NCBI GenBank assembly: GCA_026985075.1
Contig: JALSQX010000046.1
Span: 1-44,256, forward strand
Direction: 5' to 3'
Origin: Blastocatellia bacterium
GTDB lineage: Bacteria > Acidobacteriota > Blastocatellia > HR10 > J050
Length of the DNA: 44,256 nucleotides
Numbering within the stretch: position 1 is the stretch's first letter; every line of letters begins with the position of its first letter. Positions 1 through 8,006 of this stretch are shown piece by piece. Under the pieces are notes generated by a model. The model had not been told where the DNA came from and did not search any database. It saw nothing but the letters and a program-made list of their open reading frames with translations. The translations under genes were made by a program, and so were the position numbers.

Positions 1-526
1 TGGTAGGCGTCGGGGTATTGAGGCGTCTCCTCTCCGAGGTCGAGAGGCCCGCCATTTGGAGAGTGTCGGATGGACCTATCGATCCATGCGCCAACCATTT
101 GTCAATCGCATCCAGCGCGCACCGCGATGGATGCGAAGGTTGGCCTCATGGAGCGCACCCTGGGCGCGGTGGCTTCGGGACCGCGCTCTCCTGCTGAACG
201 CCCACGTGAGGTGGGCTCATCGTCAAGGGATGCTTCTCGTCGCTGGATATCATCCTCCCGGGGAGAAATATTTCCAGAGGCCGCTTGTCGCCCAGGGTCA
301 GTCCCTATCCTCGATCGCCAACGGAACATCGAATCGGCGAGGGTTCTGCCGAGAGTATCAGGTTCATGGGGGTGGATGACCATCCGAATGGAGCCAGGGC
401 ATCGCTCACCAGCGCACGGGCACCCACGAAGGACGGACATGGAAAAGGCCAAAACGTGCCTTTTACGGCGTACGATGACGGCAGGGAGTCACTGTTCTGC
501 GGAACGAGCGACTCCTCCATGCGCTT
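1..526. other. Gene-poor left edge, no supported gene
   Basis: Several short open frames cross this stretch on both strands, but none gives a recognisable protein, all are rich in Arg, Ser and Pro as expected of frame noise in GC-rich DNA, and none has a good ribosome binding site. A 6-bp stem with a 5-nt loop (GCCCAC, gtgag, GTGGGC) near 201-217 has the same shape as the hairpin repeats found elsewhere in the window, so this may be a decayed intergenic repeat zone. That link is tentative. Confidence 0.4.
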
Positions 527-1027
527 TCAGGGCAGTGGCTTTTCAGTCTTTCGGGCGGACTCCTGCGGCCGGTTCTCGCCGGACGTAGGCTCCCCTGGAA
601 TCCGATGGCGATGCCGCACATACTGCCGGTAGTCGCCCGAAGGGATCAGCACAACGCCAGGGTCGTTTATTAGTCGATCGGGGTAGGCATGGAGATAGAC
701 CCAAGCCCTCACTTGGAAACCATCTTCGAGCCGGACGTCGACGGGACATCGGCGATATGTGTTCGATAAGGACACGGCGGGATCGTATCCTTCGAACTCG
801 TCCAGGATGCGGAGGGTCCGTTCCGGCTCGAGGAGGTGAAAGACGTCACCCCACACGGTGTATCTCCCGCTGGGATCTTCAATGGCCGCCGGATAAGGAC
901 CGAGATCGTACAATCGACCAGCGAACCGCCCTCGTCCAAGATACTGGAGCACATCGTCCACGCCGAGTTCTCGGGTGAGACCGAATCCTCGCATGAGCGT
1001 GCCGTAAGCGATGAGCTTATCGATCAT
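527..1027 (-). CDS. Gamma-glutamylcyclotransferase (GGCT/AIG2-like) family protein
   Basis: A 166-residue cytosolic protein of the GGCT-like fold. The N-terminal motif YGTLM at residues 8-12 forms the substrate loop of this family, and the acidic cluster DEFEGYDP around residues 76-83 holds the expected catalytic glutamate (E77 or E79; E79 matches the family pattern best). Family members release 5-oxoproline from gamma-glutamyl amines or peptides, or act on related amide substrates, so the exact substrate cannot be read from sequence. The last 30 or so residues are basic and low in complexity, beyond the usual fold. No clear Shine-Dalgarno precedes the ATG at 1027, but later starts would remove the YGTLM motif. 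It is a single gene with no obvious partner. Confidence 0.85.
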   Translation of the reverse strand: MIDKLIAYGTLMRGFGLTRELGVDDVLQYLGRGRFAGRLYDLGPYPAAIEDPSGRYTVWGDVFHLLEPERTLRILDEFEGYDPAVSLSNTYRRCPVDVRLEDGFQVRAWVYLHAYPDRLINDPGVVLIPSGDYRQYVRHRHRIPGEPTSGENRPQESARKTEKPLP

Positions 1028-1203
1028 GAGCGGCGCCGATCGGCCGAGCGGGCGCCCGATGACCGGTGAGGCTTCATCAATCCATCCTTATGTTGCTCGC
1101 TCATGTTGGCTGCCGCTACAGCATCTCTTCCAATCGCCGATCGAGTGAGGAAAGGAATCCCCACGATGTCCTCTCATCGGCCATCGGCTCCGGAGTTGGG
1201 AGG

Positions 1204-1992
1204 CTATCGTCCCTTGAATTGCGGCGTGCGCTTCTCCACATACGCGCCGAGCCCTTCGGCGGCATCTTCGCTCTGGAAGAGCAACTGTTGGAGCTCGCGT
1301 TCGAGGGCCAATCCATCGGCCAATGACATTTCCCAACCGGACTGGACGGCGCGTTTGATGCGGCCGACGGCGCGACTGGCTTTATTCGGTGGGACGAACT
1401 GCCGAGCGTAATCCATGACCTGATCCCAGAAATTCTCGGCCGGATAGACGTAATTAATGAGACCGATTTCCAGAGCCTCCTCGAATTCCATCAGCCGCCC
1501 CGTGACCATCAACTCAATGGCCCGCGATTTGCCAATGGTTCGGGCGAGCCGCTGCGTACCGCCGGTTCCGGGCAAAACGCCCAACGAGACTTCTGGCAAT
1601 CCGATCTTCCCCGCTCCCTGTTTGGCGATACGAATGTCACAGGCCAAGGCGATCTCCAATCCACCACCGACGCAATGACCATTGAGCACACCGATGACCA
1701 GTTTCGCCGTCTGTTCGAGGCGGTTGAGCGTTTCGTTGGCGTGGAGGCAGAAATAATACTTGTAATCCGGCGTCACCTCCGAGAGCATCTTGATGTTGGC
1801 ACCGGCACAGAAGAATTTCTCTCCCGCCCCGGAGACGATGAGCACGTGGACATCAGGATCGAATCGTGCTTGCAGAATAGCGTCATCCAATTGACGCATC
1901 ATCTCGTAGGTGTAGGTGTTCGCCGGAGGATCGCTCAATTGAATGATGGCGATGCCATCCTCGACGCGATACTCAACCAGTCGTGTTTCCAT
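1204..1992 (-). CDS. Enoyl-CoA hydratase/isomerase family protein
   Basis: A 262-residue crotonase-fold enzyme that should hydrate or isomerise an enoyl-CoA thioester, as in fatty-acid or amino-acid beta-oxidation. The oxyanion-hole segment AGEKFFCAGANIKML is at residues 56-70. The second motif GHCVGGGLEIALACD is at 105-119. Both glutamates needed for hydratase activity are present (E113 in GGGLEIA and E134 in LPEVSLG). The length is normal for a monofunctional hydratase. The ATG at 1992 has a good AGGAG six bases upstream and a promoter at 2061-2090. The acyl chain acted on is unknown. No other beta-oxidation genes are adjacent. Confidence 0.93.
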   Translation of the reverse strand: METRLVEYRVEDGIAIIQLSDPPANTYTYEMMRQLDDAILQARFDPDVHVLIVSGAGEKFFCAGANIKMLSEVTPDYKYYFCLHANETLNRLEQTAKLVIGVLNGHCVGGGLEIALACDIRIAKQGAGKIGLPEVSLGVLPGTGGTQRLARTIGKSRAIELMVTGRLMEFEEALEIGLINYVYPAENFWDQVMDYARQFVPPNKASRAVGRIKRAVQSGWEMSLADGLALERELQQLLFQSEDAAEGLGAYVEKRTPQFKGR

Positions 1993-2060
1993 AAGTTTCT
2001 CCTCCCTGATGTGTATACTGGCATGATATGTTTTCGACTCGCCACGAGCGACGAGCTATT

Positions 2061-2090
2061 ATCATACTGGATGGAGCCACCGACTGGCAA
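2061..2090 (-). promoter_or_regulatory. Sigma-70-type promoter of the enoyl-CoA hydratase gene
   Basis: On the minus strand a TTGCCA -35 box (2085-2090) and a TATGAT -10 box (2061-2066) are separated by 18 bp, about 70 bp upstream of the ATG at 1992. Sequence match only. Confidence 0.5.
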
Positions 2091-2157
2091 ATATCAACTT
2101 CGCTTTCCTCCTCCCGGGAGACGGACGTTCGACACCTCTCCTCTGGCCCTTTGATGA

Positions 2158-3192
2158 TCACGGCGTGCTTTCCGAGCGATCGGCTACCGGCGCTTCACTT
2201 CGTCGATGAGGATCGAAGAATCGCCTTCCTCGATCCGAGCGCAGCACGTGCTCGGCGTGGGCGACGCCTTCCCAGAACGTCTCCCAGATGAGCCGATGAT
2301 CGCGACATAAGGCCCCCGCTCTTATTTTCTGTGGCGGTGAAATGATGAGGAGATCTCCCGCCCCTCTCGCCCGTTCGACATCCCAACAGTCATTCCAACG
2401 ACGAATCCGCATGGACGTCTCCCACAATGCGCCCGTGGGGTCAGGGGTGATGACCACCGTTCGATCAGTCTGAAGCGATCGCGCAAGATCAGCATAAACG
2501 GCATCAGGGGGCAATCGGAGCGGCACTTTCAGCGCGAATCCTCCATCGATCAAATCCATGCCCTCCACGCGCAGCGGCATGCCCATCGCCCAAGGAATGA
2601 GACAAGAGGCCATAATCGCCTGACGAATGTTCGCCGGTGTCAGTTTGCGCACGGCCGCCGTCACTGCCCGAGCTTGACTGTCAAAGAGGATGGTTCGATA
2701 GTCATAGTCCGAACATATATACTTCACAGGCCATTTTCTGGTGAGCGACTGGAAAAACAACCGGCGCATGTCCCGACGATCAACCGATCGCCCATTCCGT
2801 TTCCTCAATTGCGTGGCGACGATGATCAATCGAATGGGATTCTGTGGATCAAGAATGCGCTCGACGATACGGTCATCCAACACATAACTGATCGAATGCT
2901 TCAAGTACGCCCGAAAGAAGCGCGCCCCGAGAAAGCCGCGTTCCTCCGGGCGCACCATCGGCGGCGAGATTCCCTCCGCTCCCCAGTCGCTCCACCCTTT
3001 GACGAACGTCTCCGGATCGCGGCTGGCAGCATTCGCGGCCATGTACGCTCCCACCGATGAACCGATGACGATGTCGGGAACCGCCCCGGTGGTGAGCGCC
3101 GCCTTGGTCAGTGCATAGCCGACGCCGCCTTCCCAGGCGCCGGGTCCGGCGCCGCCGGTATCGAAAACCCATTTATACCGGATAGTGGACAT
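2158..3192 (-). CDS. Patatin-like phospholipase
   Basis: A 344-residue patatin-family acyl hydrolase. The glycine-rich oxyanion segment DTGGAGPGAWEGG is at residues 11-23, the nucleophile elbow G-S-S-V-G at 44-48 places the catalytic serine at S46, and the partner aspartate of the Ser-Asp dyad is D216 in the LIDGG motif. Such enzymes deacylate membrane phospholipids or neutral lipids. There is no signal peptide, so it probably acts in the cytoplasm or at the inner face of the membrane. The open frame extends to 3273, but the added residues are Arg-rich and unlike the family; the ATG at 3192 puts the conserved fold at the N-terminus. No operon partner is evident. Confidence 0.88.
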   Translation of the reverse strand: MSTIRYKWVFDTGGAGPGAWEGGVGYALTKAALTTGAVPDIVIGSSVGAYMAANAASRDPETFVKGWSDWGAEGISPPMVRPEERGFLGARFFRAYLKHSISYVLDDRIVERILDPQNPIRLIIVATQLRKRNGRSVDRRDMRRLFFQSLTRKWPVKYICSDYDYRTILFDSQARAVTAAVRKLTPANIRQAIMASCLIPWAMGMPLRVEGMDLIDGGFALKVPLRLPPDAVYADLARSLQTDRTVVITPDPTGALWETSMRIRRWNDCWDVERARGAGDLLIISPPQKIRAGALCRDHRLIWETFWEGVAHAEHVLRSDRGRRFFDPHRRSEAPVADRSESTP

Positions 3193-3361
3193 AGATGCGC
3201 CTCGCCCAGCTCTCGAATCCGCTCCAACTCCCGACCGTGATTCCACACCGACGTGGTCGCGGCGTTCGCGCATCGGATGGGCATGCTCAGCCCAGAGTGT
3301 GAGGATTTTACCCTATCGAGCGGGGATTGGCCATGAGCATCTCTGCTCAATTGGTGAGGGG

Positions 3362-3946
3362 CTAAGGGTTGCGTTCTCTTTCTCGAGGGCGGGTGATCGA
3401 TTCTGGAGCGTCCAGCCGATGGGTCGTTTGTTCGGTCACGCTGGCGGGAAGGCGAACGCCAGCATGGGAGGCGATCGACGACGTTTCCGATCCCGGGAGC
3501 GTACGGGATGGGATCGTGGATTCGGTTCCCGAGCGCTGGAGCGGTTTGTAGAAAAAAATCCCGTTGACGATGAGCGCGATACCGATGAAGAAAGGGATCA
3601 ACCCGACGAGCCAGATCGATCGGACGATGGGAGCCGCTCCCGGATCGATATGCGAACTGGAGGCTACGGCCTCCATGAGGAAATACAAAAAAGCGGAGAG
3701 ACCGATCCCGACAAAGCTCGTAATCACTCCGCTGCGAATATCGTTGAGTTGCCGCTTCTCGGGCGGGGGATCGGGCTTCTCACCAAACAATTCTTCGATG
3801 ACCCATGCCGTCGCGTCTGAGAGGTTCCTGTTCGGGACTCTCCCTCGACTCAGTGCTTCGGAGACGAGGCTCAAGTTGGTTCCACAGAACTTGCAAAACC
3901 GGCGATCCTCCGGCGATGCTTGTCCACAGTTGGGACAGTACATCAT
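3362..3946 (-). CDS. Zinc-ribbon membrane protein, paralogue 1
   Basis: About 194 residues. The N-terminus has a double-CXXC zinc ribbon (CPNC then CKFC, 10 residues apart) followed by a conserved NLSLVSEALS stretch. Two membrane segments lie in the middle (near residues 75-95 and 115-140), and a disordered tail contains the motif SVTEQTT. It belongs to a tandem family of three (with 3960-4448 and 4396-4953) sharing the same plan: ribbon, V(S/A)EALS(G/R) linker, two hydrophobic segments, and a tail with SV(T/I)E(H/Q)TT. The ATG at 3946 follows GGGAGG; a TTG one codon earlier is less likely. The function is unknown; the ribbon could bind protein or nucleic acid at the cytoplasmic face. Confidence 0.75.
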   Translation of the reverse strand: MMYCPNCGQASPEDRRFCKFCGTNLSLVSEALSRGRVPNRNLSDATAWVIEELFGEKPDPPPEKRQLNDIRSGVITSFVGIGLSAFLYFLMEAVASSSHIDPGAAPIVRSIWLVGLIPFFIGIALIVNGIFFYKPLQRSGTESTIPSRTLPGSETSSIASHAGVRLPASVTEQTTHRLDAPESITRPRERERNP

Positions 3947-3959
3947 CAACGTCCTCCCG

Positions 3960-4448
3960 TCAGGTTCGCGCCCGATTCCGGTCAGGTCGAGGGAGCACCG
4001 GCTCCCGGAGCTCGAAGGTCGTATGCTCGATGACGCTGGCTGGAGAGTCCTGACCGATGGATGGCGAGGAGAAGCGATCTTGCGGATGGGTATCCAGTCG
4101 ATAGAGCCGACGCAACGAGCGGCCGAGTGGACTCAATGCTCCCCGATTGGCCGGATGCAACGAGGCGGCGGCTATGCGGCCCACGCCATCCAGAAGCACC
4201 AGGAATCCGACGAGGACGAGAAACATGCTCTTGGTGAGAATGCCCAGGGCGACCATGAGCCCCAATCCCCAGAGCGCCTTGCGGATGCCTCGGGCCAACT
4301 CAGCCCGCGCCTTCACGACCTGCGGTGACGCAGCGAGTTCCGGCATCATCCCCGAGAGCGCTTCGCTCACCAGGCGAAGATTCGTCCCGCATCGCTTACA
4401 GAAGTTCTGGCTCTCTTCGGCCCTTGCTCCGCACGTTGGACAGTACAT
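3960..4448 (-). CDS. Zinc-ribbon membrane protein, paralogue 2
   Basis: About 162 residues, same plan as its neighbours: CPTC and CKRC zinc-ribbon knuckles at the N-terminus, the NLRLVSEALSG linker, one long or two short hydrophobic segments (LGLMVALGILTKSMF through LVLLDGVGRI), and a tail carrying SVIEHTT. The ATG at 4448 has GAGGAGG three bases upstream; a GTG four codons earlier is also open. The start lies inside the end of paralogue 3 (53-bp overlap), and the stop is 13 bp before paralogue 1, so the three probably form one transcript reading 4953 to 3362. The function is unknown. Confidence 0.72.
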   Translation of the reverse strand: MYCPTCGARAEESQNFCKRCGTNLRLVSEALSGMMPELAASPQVVKARAELARGIRKALWGLGLMVALGILTKSMFLVLVGFLVLLDGVGRIAAASLHPANRGALSPLGRSLRRLYRLDTHPQDRFSSPSIGQDSPASVIEHTTFELREPVLPRPDRNRART

Positions 4449-4953
4449 GATCCTCCTCACCGTGATTCGTGGTTTCCCGCGGCGATGTGTACTCCGGTGA
4501 TGGCAATCGGACGGTCGTGTGTTCGGTCACGCTCGGGGGCGGCTCGCTCCTTTTGAGCGGATCACCCGAAGACGAGAGTTGACCCGTCGTAGAGGATGAC
4601 GCTGGCGCTCTCTGCGACCATCGAGCCCACCCTTTCCAGAAGTTGGAACGACCCGAGCGGAGAAGCGAGGCGAACACCAGATGAGAGAGACCGGCAAAGA
4701 AGACGATTGCCCCGATGGCGGCGAACCCCGCGCTCTGACCGAAGAAGTAGTAGAAGAAGATCATCAGGCCAAACCCCATCATCGTTGTGCGCAAGCCACG
4801 ACGAATTTCGGCCAATCGCATCATGTCCCGCGAGGCATCAGGTGCCTGGATGCGCCCGCTCAATGCCTCAGCCACCACGGTCAGATTGAGTCCACATGAG
4901 GTGCAATATCGTTGATTGTCATGGGCCTGTCGTCCGCAGTTTGGACAATACAT
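4396..4953 (-). CDS. Zinc-ribbon membrane protein, paralogue 3
   Basis: About 185 residues: CPNC and CTSC ribbon, NLTVVAEALSG linker, two hydrophobic segments (GFGLMIFFYYFFG and FAAIGAIVFFAGLSHLVF), and a Ser/Pro-rich tail with SVTEHTT. An open frame continues upstream to 5289 but is not protein-like; the ATG at 4953 has an excellent GAGGAGG and starts directly on the ribbon, as in the paralogues. It is the first gene of the three-gene run. Its tail runs on about 30 residues past the motif, overlapping the next gene by 53 bp. The extra tail may come from loss of an earlier stop. Confidence 0.74.
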   Translation of the reverse strand: MYCPNCGRQAHDNQRYCTSCGLNLTVVAEALSGRIQAPDASRDMMRLAEIRRGLRTTMMGFGLMIFFYYFFGQSAGFAAIGAIVFFAGLSHLVFASLLRSGRSNFWKGWARWSQRAPASSSTTGQLSSSGDPLKRSEPPPSVTEHTTVRLPSPEYTSPRETTNHGEEDHVLSNVRSKGRREPELL

Positions 4954-4985
4954 GGGCTTCCTCCTCGCTTCTCGGTCTCTCATAA

Positions 4986-5014
4986 ACTCTATCAGATTCC
5001 CCCTCGGGCAGCAA
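4986..5014 (-). promoter_or_regulatory. Promoter of the zinc-ribbon gene run
   Basis: Minus-strand TTGCTG (5009-5014) and TAGAGT (4986-4991), 17 bp apart, about 33 bp upstream of the ATG at 4953. Moderate match to the sigma-70 consensus. Confidence 0.4.
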
Positions 5015-5099
5015 GCGTTCCGCCCGCCAACCGGGCCTGCACGAGGGAGCCGAGCGCGAGCCCCGCTTCGGAGACGTCCGGCTTCGACGGCTGATGAAT

Positions 5100-5129
5100 T
5101 TGACGACTCCAGCGATCTCCCGCTACACT
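5100..5129 (+). promoter_or_regulatory. Promoter of the M16-like gene
   Basis: TTGACG (5100-5105) and TACACT (5124-5129) with an 18-bp spacer; the predicted transcript start is about 35 bp before the ATG at 5171. It lies back to back with the minus-strand promoter at 4986-5014. Confidence 0.5.
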
Positions 5130-5170
5130 CTAGCCTCTGTAGAGAGATGCGTGATGGATGAGACACCGCT

Positions 5171-6604
5171 ATGAGATCGCTCGTCTTCAACCTGATGCTC
5201 TGCCTTTCCCTGAATCCAGTCATCGCGAGTGCTCTGCAACAGGACCAGTCCCATCCTCCGGCCGCATCGACCGATTTGCTCCCTCCCATTTATTACGACA
5301 GCCTTCTCAACGGGTTGCAAATTTTAATCGTCGAGCGGCCCGATGATGAGCGCGTGACCATTGGATTCATGATCAAGAGCGGCGCCGCCTTCGACCTGGT
5401 GAGCAAAGAAGGAACCGCCGACCTGACGGCTCGACTCATCCTATACCGCTTGCGAACCATCGACAACAAACCGTTGGCCGAGCAGTTCGAGCAACTCAAA
5501 GTCCGGTCGGGGCTCTCCGTCAGTTGGGATGCCACGCGGTTCTGGTTCGACGCGCCTCGTCAGAATCTGGTCCACCTCTTCCCTCTCCTGGCCGAAATAT
5601 TCTCTCGCCCGGCCTTCTCCGAGGAGGCCCTTCATGCCCTCAAACGCGAGCGGCTGGCCGAACTGCGCCAGCGGTCTCTCTCGCCAATGGAACGGGCCCG
5701 GCGCGCGTTTTACCGGAAGGTCTTCGCCGGTCATCCTTATGCTCGGCCGGTGGAAGGGACGGCGGCGTCCATTGAGAACGTCACTCTGGCCGACATTCGT
5801 CGGCACTTTCGCCGATTCTACCTGGCGAATAATGCCGTCCTCCTCGTCATCGGGAACGTTTCCAGCGAGGCGGCGATGCCCATCATTCGCCCGACGTTCG
5901 GTGCGCTGTTGAAGGGGAAACTCGTCCCGGCGACTTTCCGAGCGCCGCGGCGTCCACAGGGGATTCACATCACGTTAATTGATCAACCGAAGGCGTCAGA
6001 GGCGAGCCTCTATATGGGGCATCTGGCCATGCCGCGAAGCAGCGAGGACTTCACGCCTTTCCTCCTCCTCGCTCACGCGCTGGGAGGAACGCCCCAATCA
6101 CAACTGGCCCGGTTAACCGGCGTGTTCGCTCCCGCGCGCGTGGAACTCTCCAGTCAACTGGAAGCCTATCGCCTTTATGGGGTCTTCTCCATCCGGGCTC
6201 GCGCTCCCAGCCGGCAGGTTCCCGTCGTCATTGCCACGCTCCTGAAGTTCATCGAGAACACCCGCGTCAACCCCATCACCCCGTACGAGTTGGTGGCGGC
6301 CAAGAACTATTTCCTCGACCATTTCCCCGAACGCCTCCAGACGCCTCGGGATATCATCGAGCAATTAGAGGACATCGAACTCTACCATCTGGGGCGCGAT
6401 TACGTTCACTCCTACTATCGTCGCATCGAGCGGGTGACGCCCGAACAGATCAAACAGGTCGCCGCTCGATATCTTTCTTCGACGGACCTCCACATCGTCG
6501 TGGTTGGTCGGGCCGCCGATATGGAAGCCGGGCTGAGGAGAATTGGCGTCTTGGATATCGTCAAACCAACCGATCCCGCTGAGGCGTCTATCCCCCGGCA
6601 GTGA
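5171..6604 (+). CDS. M16-family (insulinase-like) protein without the zinc-binding motif
   Basis: A 477-residue secreted or periplasmic protein with a signal peptide (hydrophobic to about residue 20, then ALQQDQ). The two-domain M16 plan is clear: an N-terminal domain opening with YYDSLLNGLQILIVERPD, a region with VTLADIRRHFRRFY and VLLVIGNV, then a second domain ending in VTPEQIKQVAARYL and LHIVVVGRA. The catalytic HXXEH has been replaced: at residues 84-88 the expected H, E and H are D84, A87 and R88. The glycine-rich substrate-binding loop of the second domain is also degenerate. It should therefore be an inactive subunit, like those that pair with an active M16 protease, but no active partner is in the window. 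Confidence 0.85.
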   Translation: MRSLVFNLMLCLSLNPVIASALQQDQSHPPAASTDLLPPIYYDSLLNGLQILIVERPDDERVTIGFMIKSGAAFDLVSKEGTADLTARLILYRLRTIDNKPLAEQFEQLKVRSGLSVSWDATRFWFDAPRQNLVHLFPLLAEIFSRPAFSEEALHALKRERLAELRQRSLSPMERARRAFYRKVFAGHPYARPVEGTAASIENVTLADIRRHFRRFYLANNAVLLVIGNVSSEAAMPIIRPTFGALLKGKLVPATFRAPRRPQGIHITLIDQPKASEASLYMGHLAMPRSSEDFTPFLLLAHALGGTPQSQLARLTGVFAPARVELSSQLEAYRLYGVFSIRARAPSRQVPVVIATLLKFIENTRVNPITPYELVAAKNYFLDHFPERLQTPRDIIEQLEDIELYHLGRDYVHSYYRRIERVTPEQIKQVAARYLSSTDLHIVVVGRAADMEAGLRRIGVLDIVKPTDPAEASIPRQ

Positions 6605-6627
6605 GGGACAGCGGGCGAGAATAGCCT

Positions 6628-7254
6628 TCAAGCCCGGAGGACGACCCGGGCCGGTGCCCCATCGCCACCTTTGATCTTCATCGGCAGACAGATCATCTCG
6701 TAATCGCCCGGCTCGACCTCCCGGAGGTTCAATCCTTCGATGATGATCACGCCATTCTCGAGCAAAATACGATGCACGGTCAGGCCGGTCGAGGGGTAGC
6801 CATCGATCGACAGGTAGTCAATGCCCACCACCTTGAGGCCACTCTCGACGAGGTATTGGGCGGCGGCCTCGGTCAGATGCACGTAGTTTTGGACAAAGGT
6901 TTGCTCCTTCTCCCAGAGATAGGAATTGCGGGTCTTGAAGAGGACGCGGACGACATCCCCCAGATCGTGCTCTCTGAGGCTCTCAGCATCAATGCCACCG
7001 GCGCTGGTGAATTCGATCACTCGCGTTCGACCAATGAGCAGTTCGAGGGGGAGTTCATCCACCGTCGTCCCTCGCTCATCGAAATGATAGGGGGCGTCGA
7101 TATGAGTCCCGGAATGAGAACCAAATCCGTAATAGGTGAGATTGTAGGGATCGCCATCCCGTAATCGTTTCTTCGGTTCCACAATCACTTCCGGATCGCC
7201 CGGATAGAGCGGCATCCCCGCCGCCAAGGGAACCGTCACATCATATATCTTCAT
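6628..7254 (-). CDS. Cyclase family metal-dependent hydrolase (kynurenine formamidase-like)
   Basis: A 208-residue member of the cyclase/KynB family. The metal-binding motif HSGTHIDAPYHF is at about residues 47-58, matching HxGTHxDxPxH. The C-terminal signature EGLNLREVEPGDYEMICLPMKI and a following GDGAPAR are typical. Known members hydrolyse N-formylkynurenine or related amides and lactones using zinc or manganese. No tryptophan-degradation genes lie nearby, so the substrate is left open. The ATG at 7254 has AAGGA just upstream and a strong promoter at 7294-7322, divergent from hslV. Confidence 0.88.
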   Translation of the reverse strand: MKIYDVTVPLAAGMPLYPGDPEVIVEPKKRLRDGDPYNLTYYGFGSHSGTHIDAPYHFDERGTTVDELPLELLIGRTRVIEFTSAGGIDAESLREHDLGDVVRVLFKTRNSYLWEKEQTFVQNYVHLTEAAAQYLVESGLKVVGIDYLSIDGYPSTGLTVHRILLENGVIIIEGLNLREVEPGDYEMICLPMKIKGGDGAPARVVLRA

Positions 7255-7293
7255 AAGTCCTTCCCCTACCGTCCAGGATACGAAAAGGCGCGA

Positions 7294-7322
7294 ATGTTAA
7301 TCATCCGCTCAGGGCTTGTCAA
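7294..7322 (-). promoter_or_regulatory. Promoter of the cyclase-family gene
   Basis: Minus-strand TTGACA (7317-7322), a 17-bp spacer, and TAACAT (7294-7299). The -35 box sits in the near-palindrome CTTGTCAAG (7315-7323). The expected transcript starts about 33 bp before the ATG at 7254. Confidence 0.6.
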
Positions 7323-7369
7323 GCTCACCGACAGGGCTCCCCGCGCCTTGGGGAATCCCCCCTCCCTGC

Positions 7370-7399
7370 TTGACAAGGGTTCATTCAGGCCTCTATAGT
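7370..7399 (+). promoter_or_regulatory. Promoter of the hslVU operon
   Basis: A perfect TTGACA (7370-7375), an 18-bp spacer, and TATAGT (7394-7399). Transcription should begin near 7406, leaving only about 3-4 bases before the ATG at 7410, so hslV looks almost leaderless. The -35 box is embedded in CTTGACAAG, mirroring the CTTGTCAAG of the divergent promoter 54 bp away. Confidence 0.65.
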
Positions 7400-7409
7400 G
7401 CTATACTCG

Positions 7410-7997
7410 ATGGGAAAGATCAAGGGCGTCACCGCCGACCGACCACAGCGAGTTCCTTCTTCGATTCCGCCGTTCCGGGGGACCACGGTTCTCTGCGTAC
7501 GGCGTGATGGCCACGTGGTCATGGGTGCCGATGGACAAGTGACCTTTCAGGAGACCATCGTGAAGGCGACGGCGCGCAAGGTTCGACGACTGTACAACGG
7601 CCACGTGCTCGCCGGATTCGCCGGCTCGACGGCCGATGCCTTCTCGCTGTTTGAGCGCTTCGAATCCAAGCTGGAAGAGTACCGGGGCAACCTGAGTCGC
7701 GCCGCTGTGGAACTGGCCAAAGCCTGGCGTACGGAGAAATACCTCCGCCATCTGGAAGCGCTCCTCCTGGTCGCCGACAGTAAGCTCTCGCTCGTCCTGT
7801 CGGGGACCGGCGATGTGATCGAACCCGAGCATCCCGTCATCGCCATCGGCTCGGGCGGCCCCTATGCCACGGCGGCGGCCCGCGCGCTCTATGAGCACAC
7901 CCGGTTATCGGCCCGCCAGATCGTCGAGGAAGCAATGAGAATCACCAGCCAGATTTGCATTTATACGAACGATCAGTTTATCTTTGAAGAGTTATAG
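7410..7997 (+). CDS. hslV: ATP-dependent protease subunit HslV
   Basis: The proteolytic subunit of the HslVU (ClpQY) complex, an N-terminal threonine peptidase that forms two hexameric rings in the cytoplasm. The mature enzyme should start at the Thr-Thr in [13 protein letters not shown], which requires removal of a propeptide of about 24 residues. [31 protein letters not shown] and IGSGGPYA are characteristic of the family. The ATG at 7410 is preferred over GTG 7398, which lies inside the -10 box. No Shine-Dalgarno is visible; the promoter placement predicts a near-leaderless mRNA. hslU follows after 9 bp. Confidence 0.95.
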   Translation: MGKIKGVTADRPQRVPSSIPPFRGTTVLCVRRDGHVVMGADGQVTFQETIVKATARKVRRLYNGHVLAGFAGSTADAFSLFERFESKLEEYRGNLSRAAVELAKAWRTEKYLRHLEALLLVADSKLSLVLSGTGDVIEPEHPVIAIGSGGPYATAAARALYEHTRLSARQIVEEAMRITSQICIYTNDQFIFEEL

Positions 7998-8006
7998 GTT
8001 GACGCT

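Noticed and set aside
56-632. Overlapping short open frames at the left edge
   Set aside because: They overlap each other in all frames, have no recognisable domains, and their composition is that of GC-rich noise.
4954-5289. N-terminal extension of zinc-ribbon paralogue 3
   Set aside because: The extension is not protein-like, crosses the M16 promoter, and the ATG at 4953 has a strong ribosome binding site.
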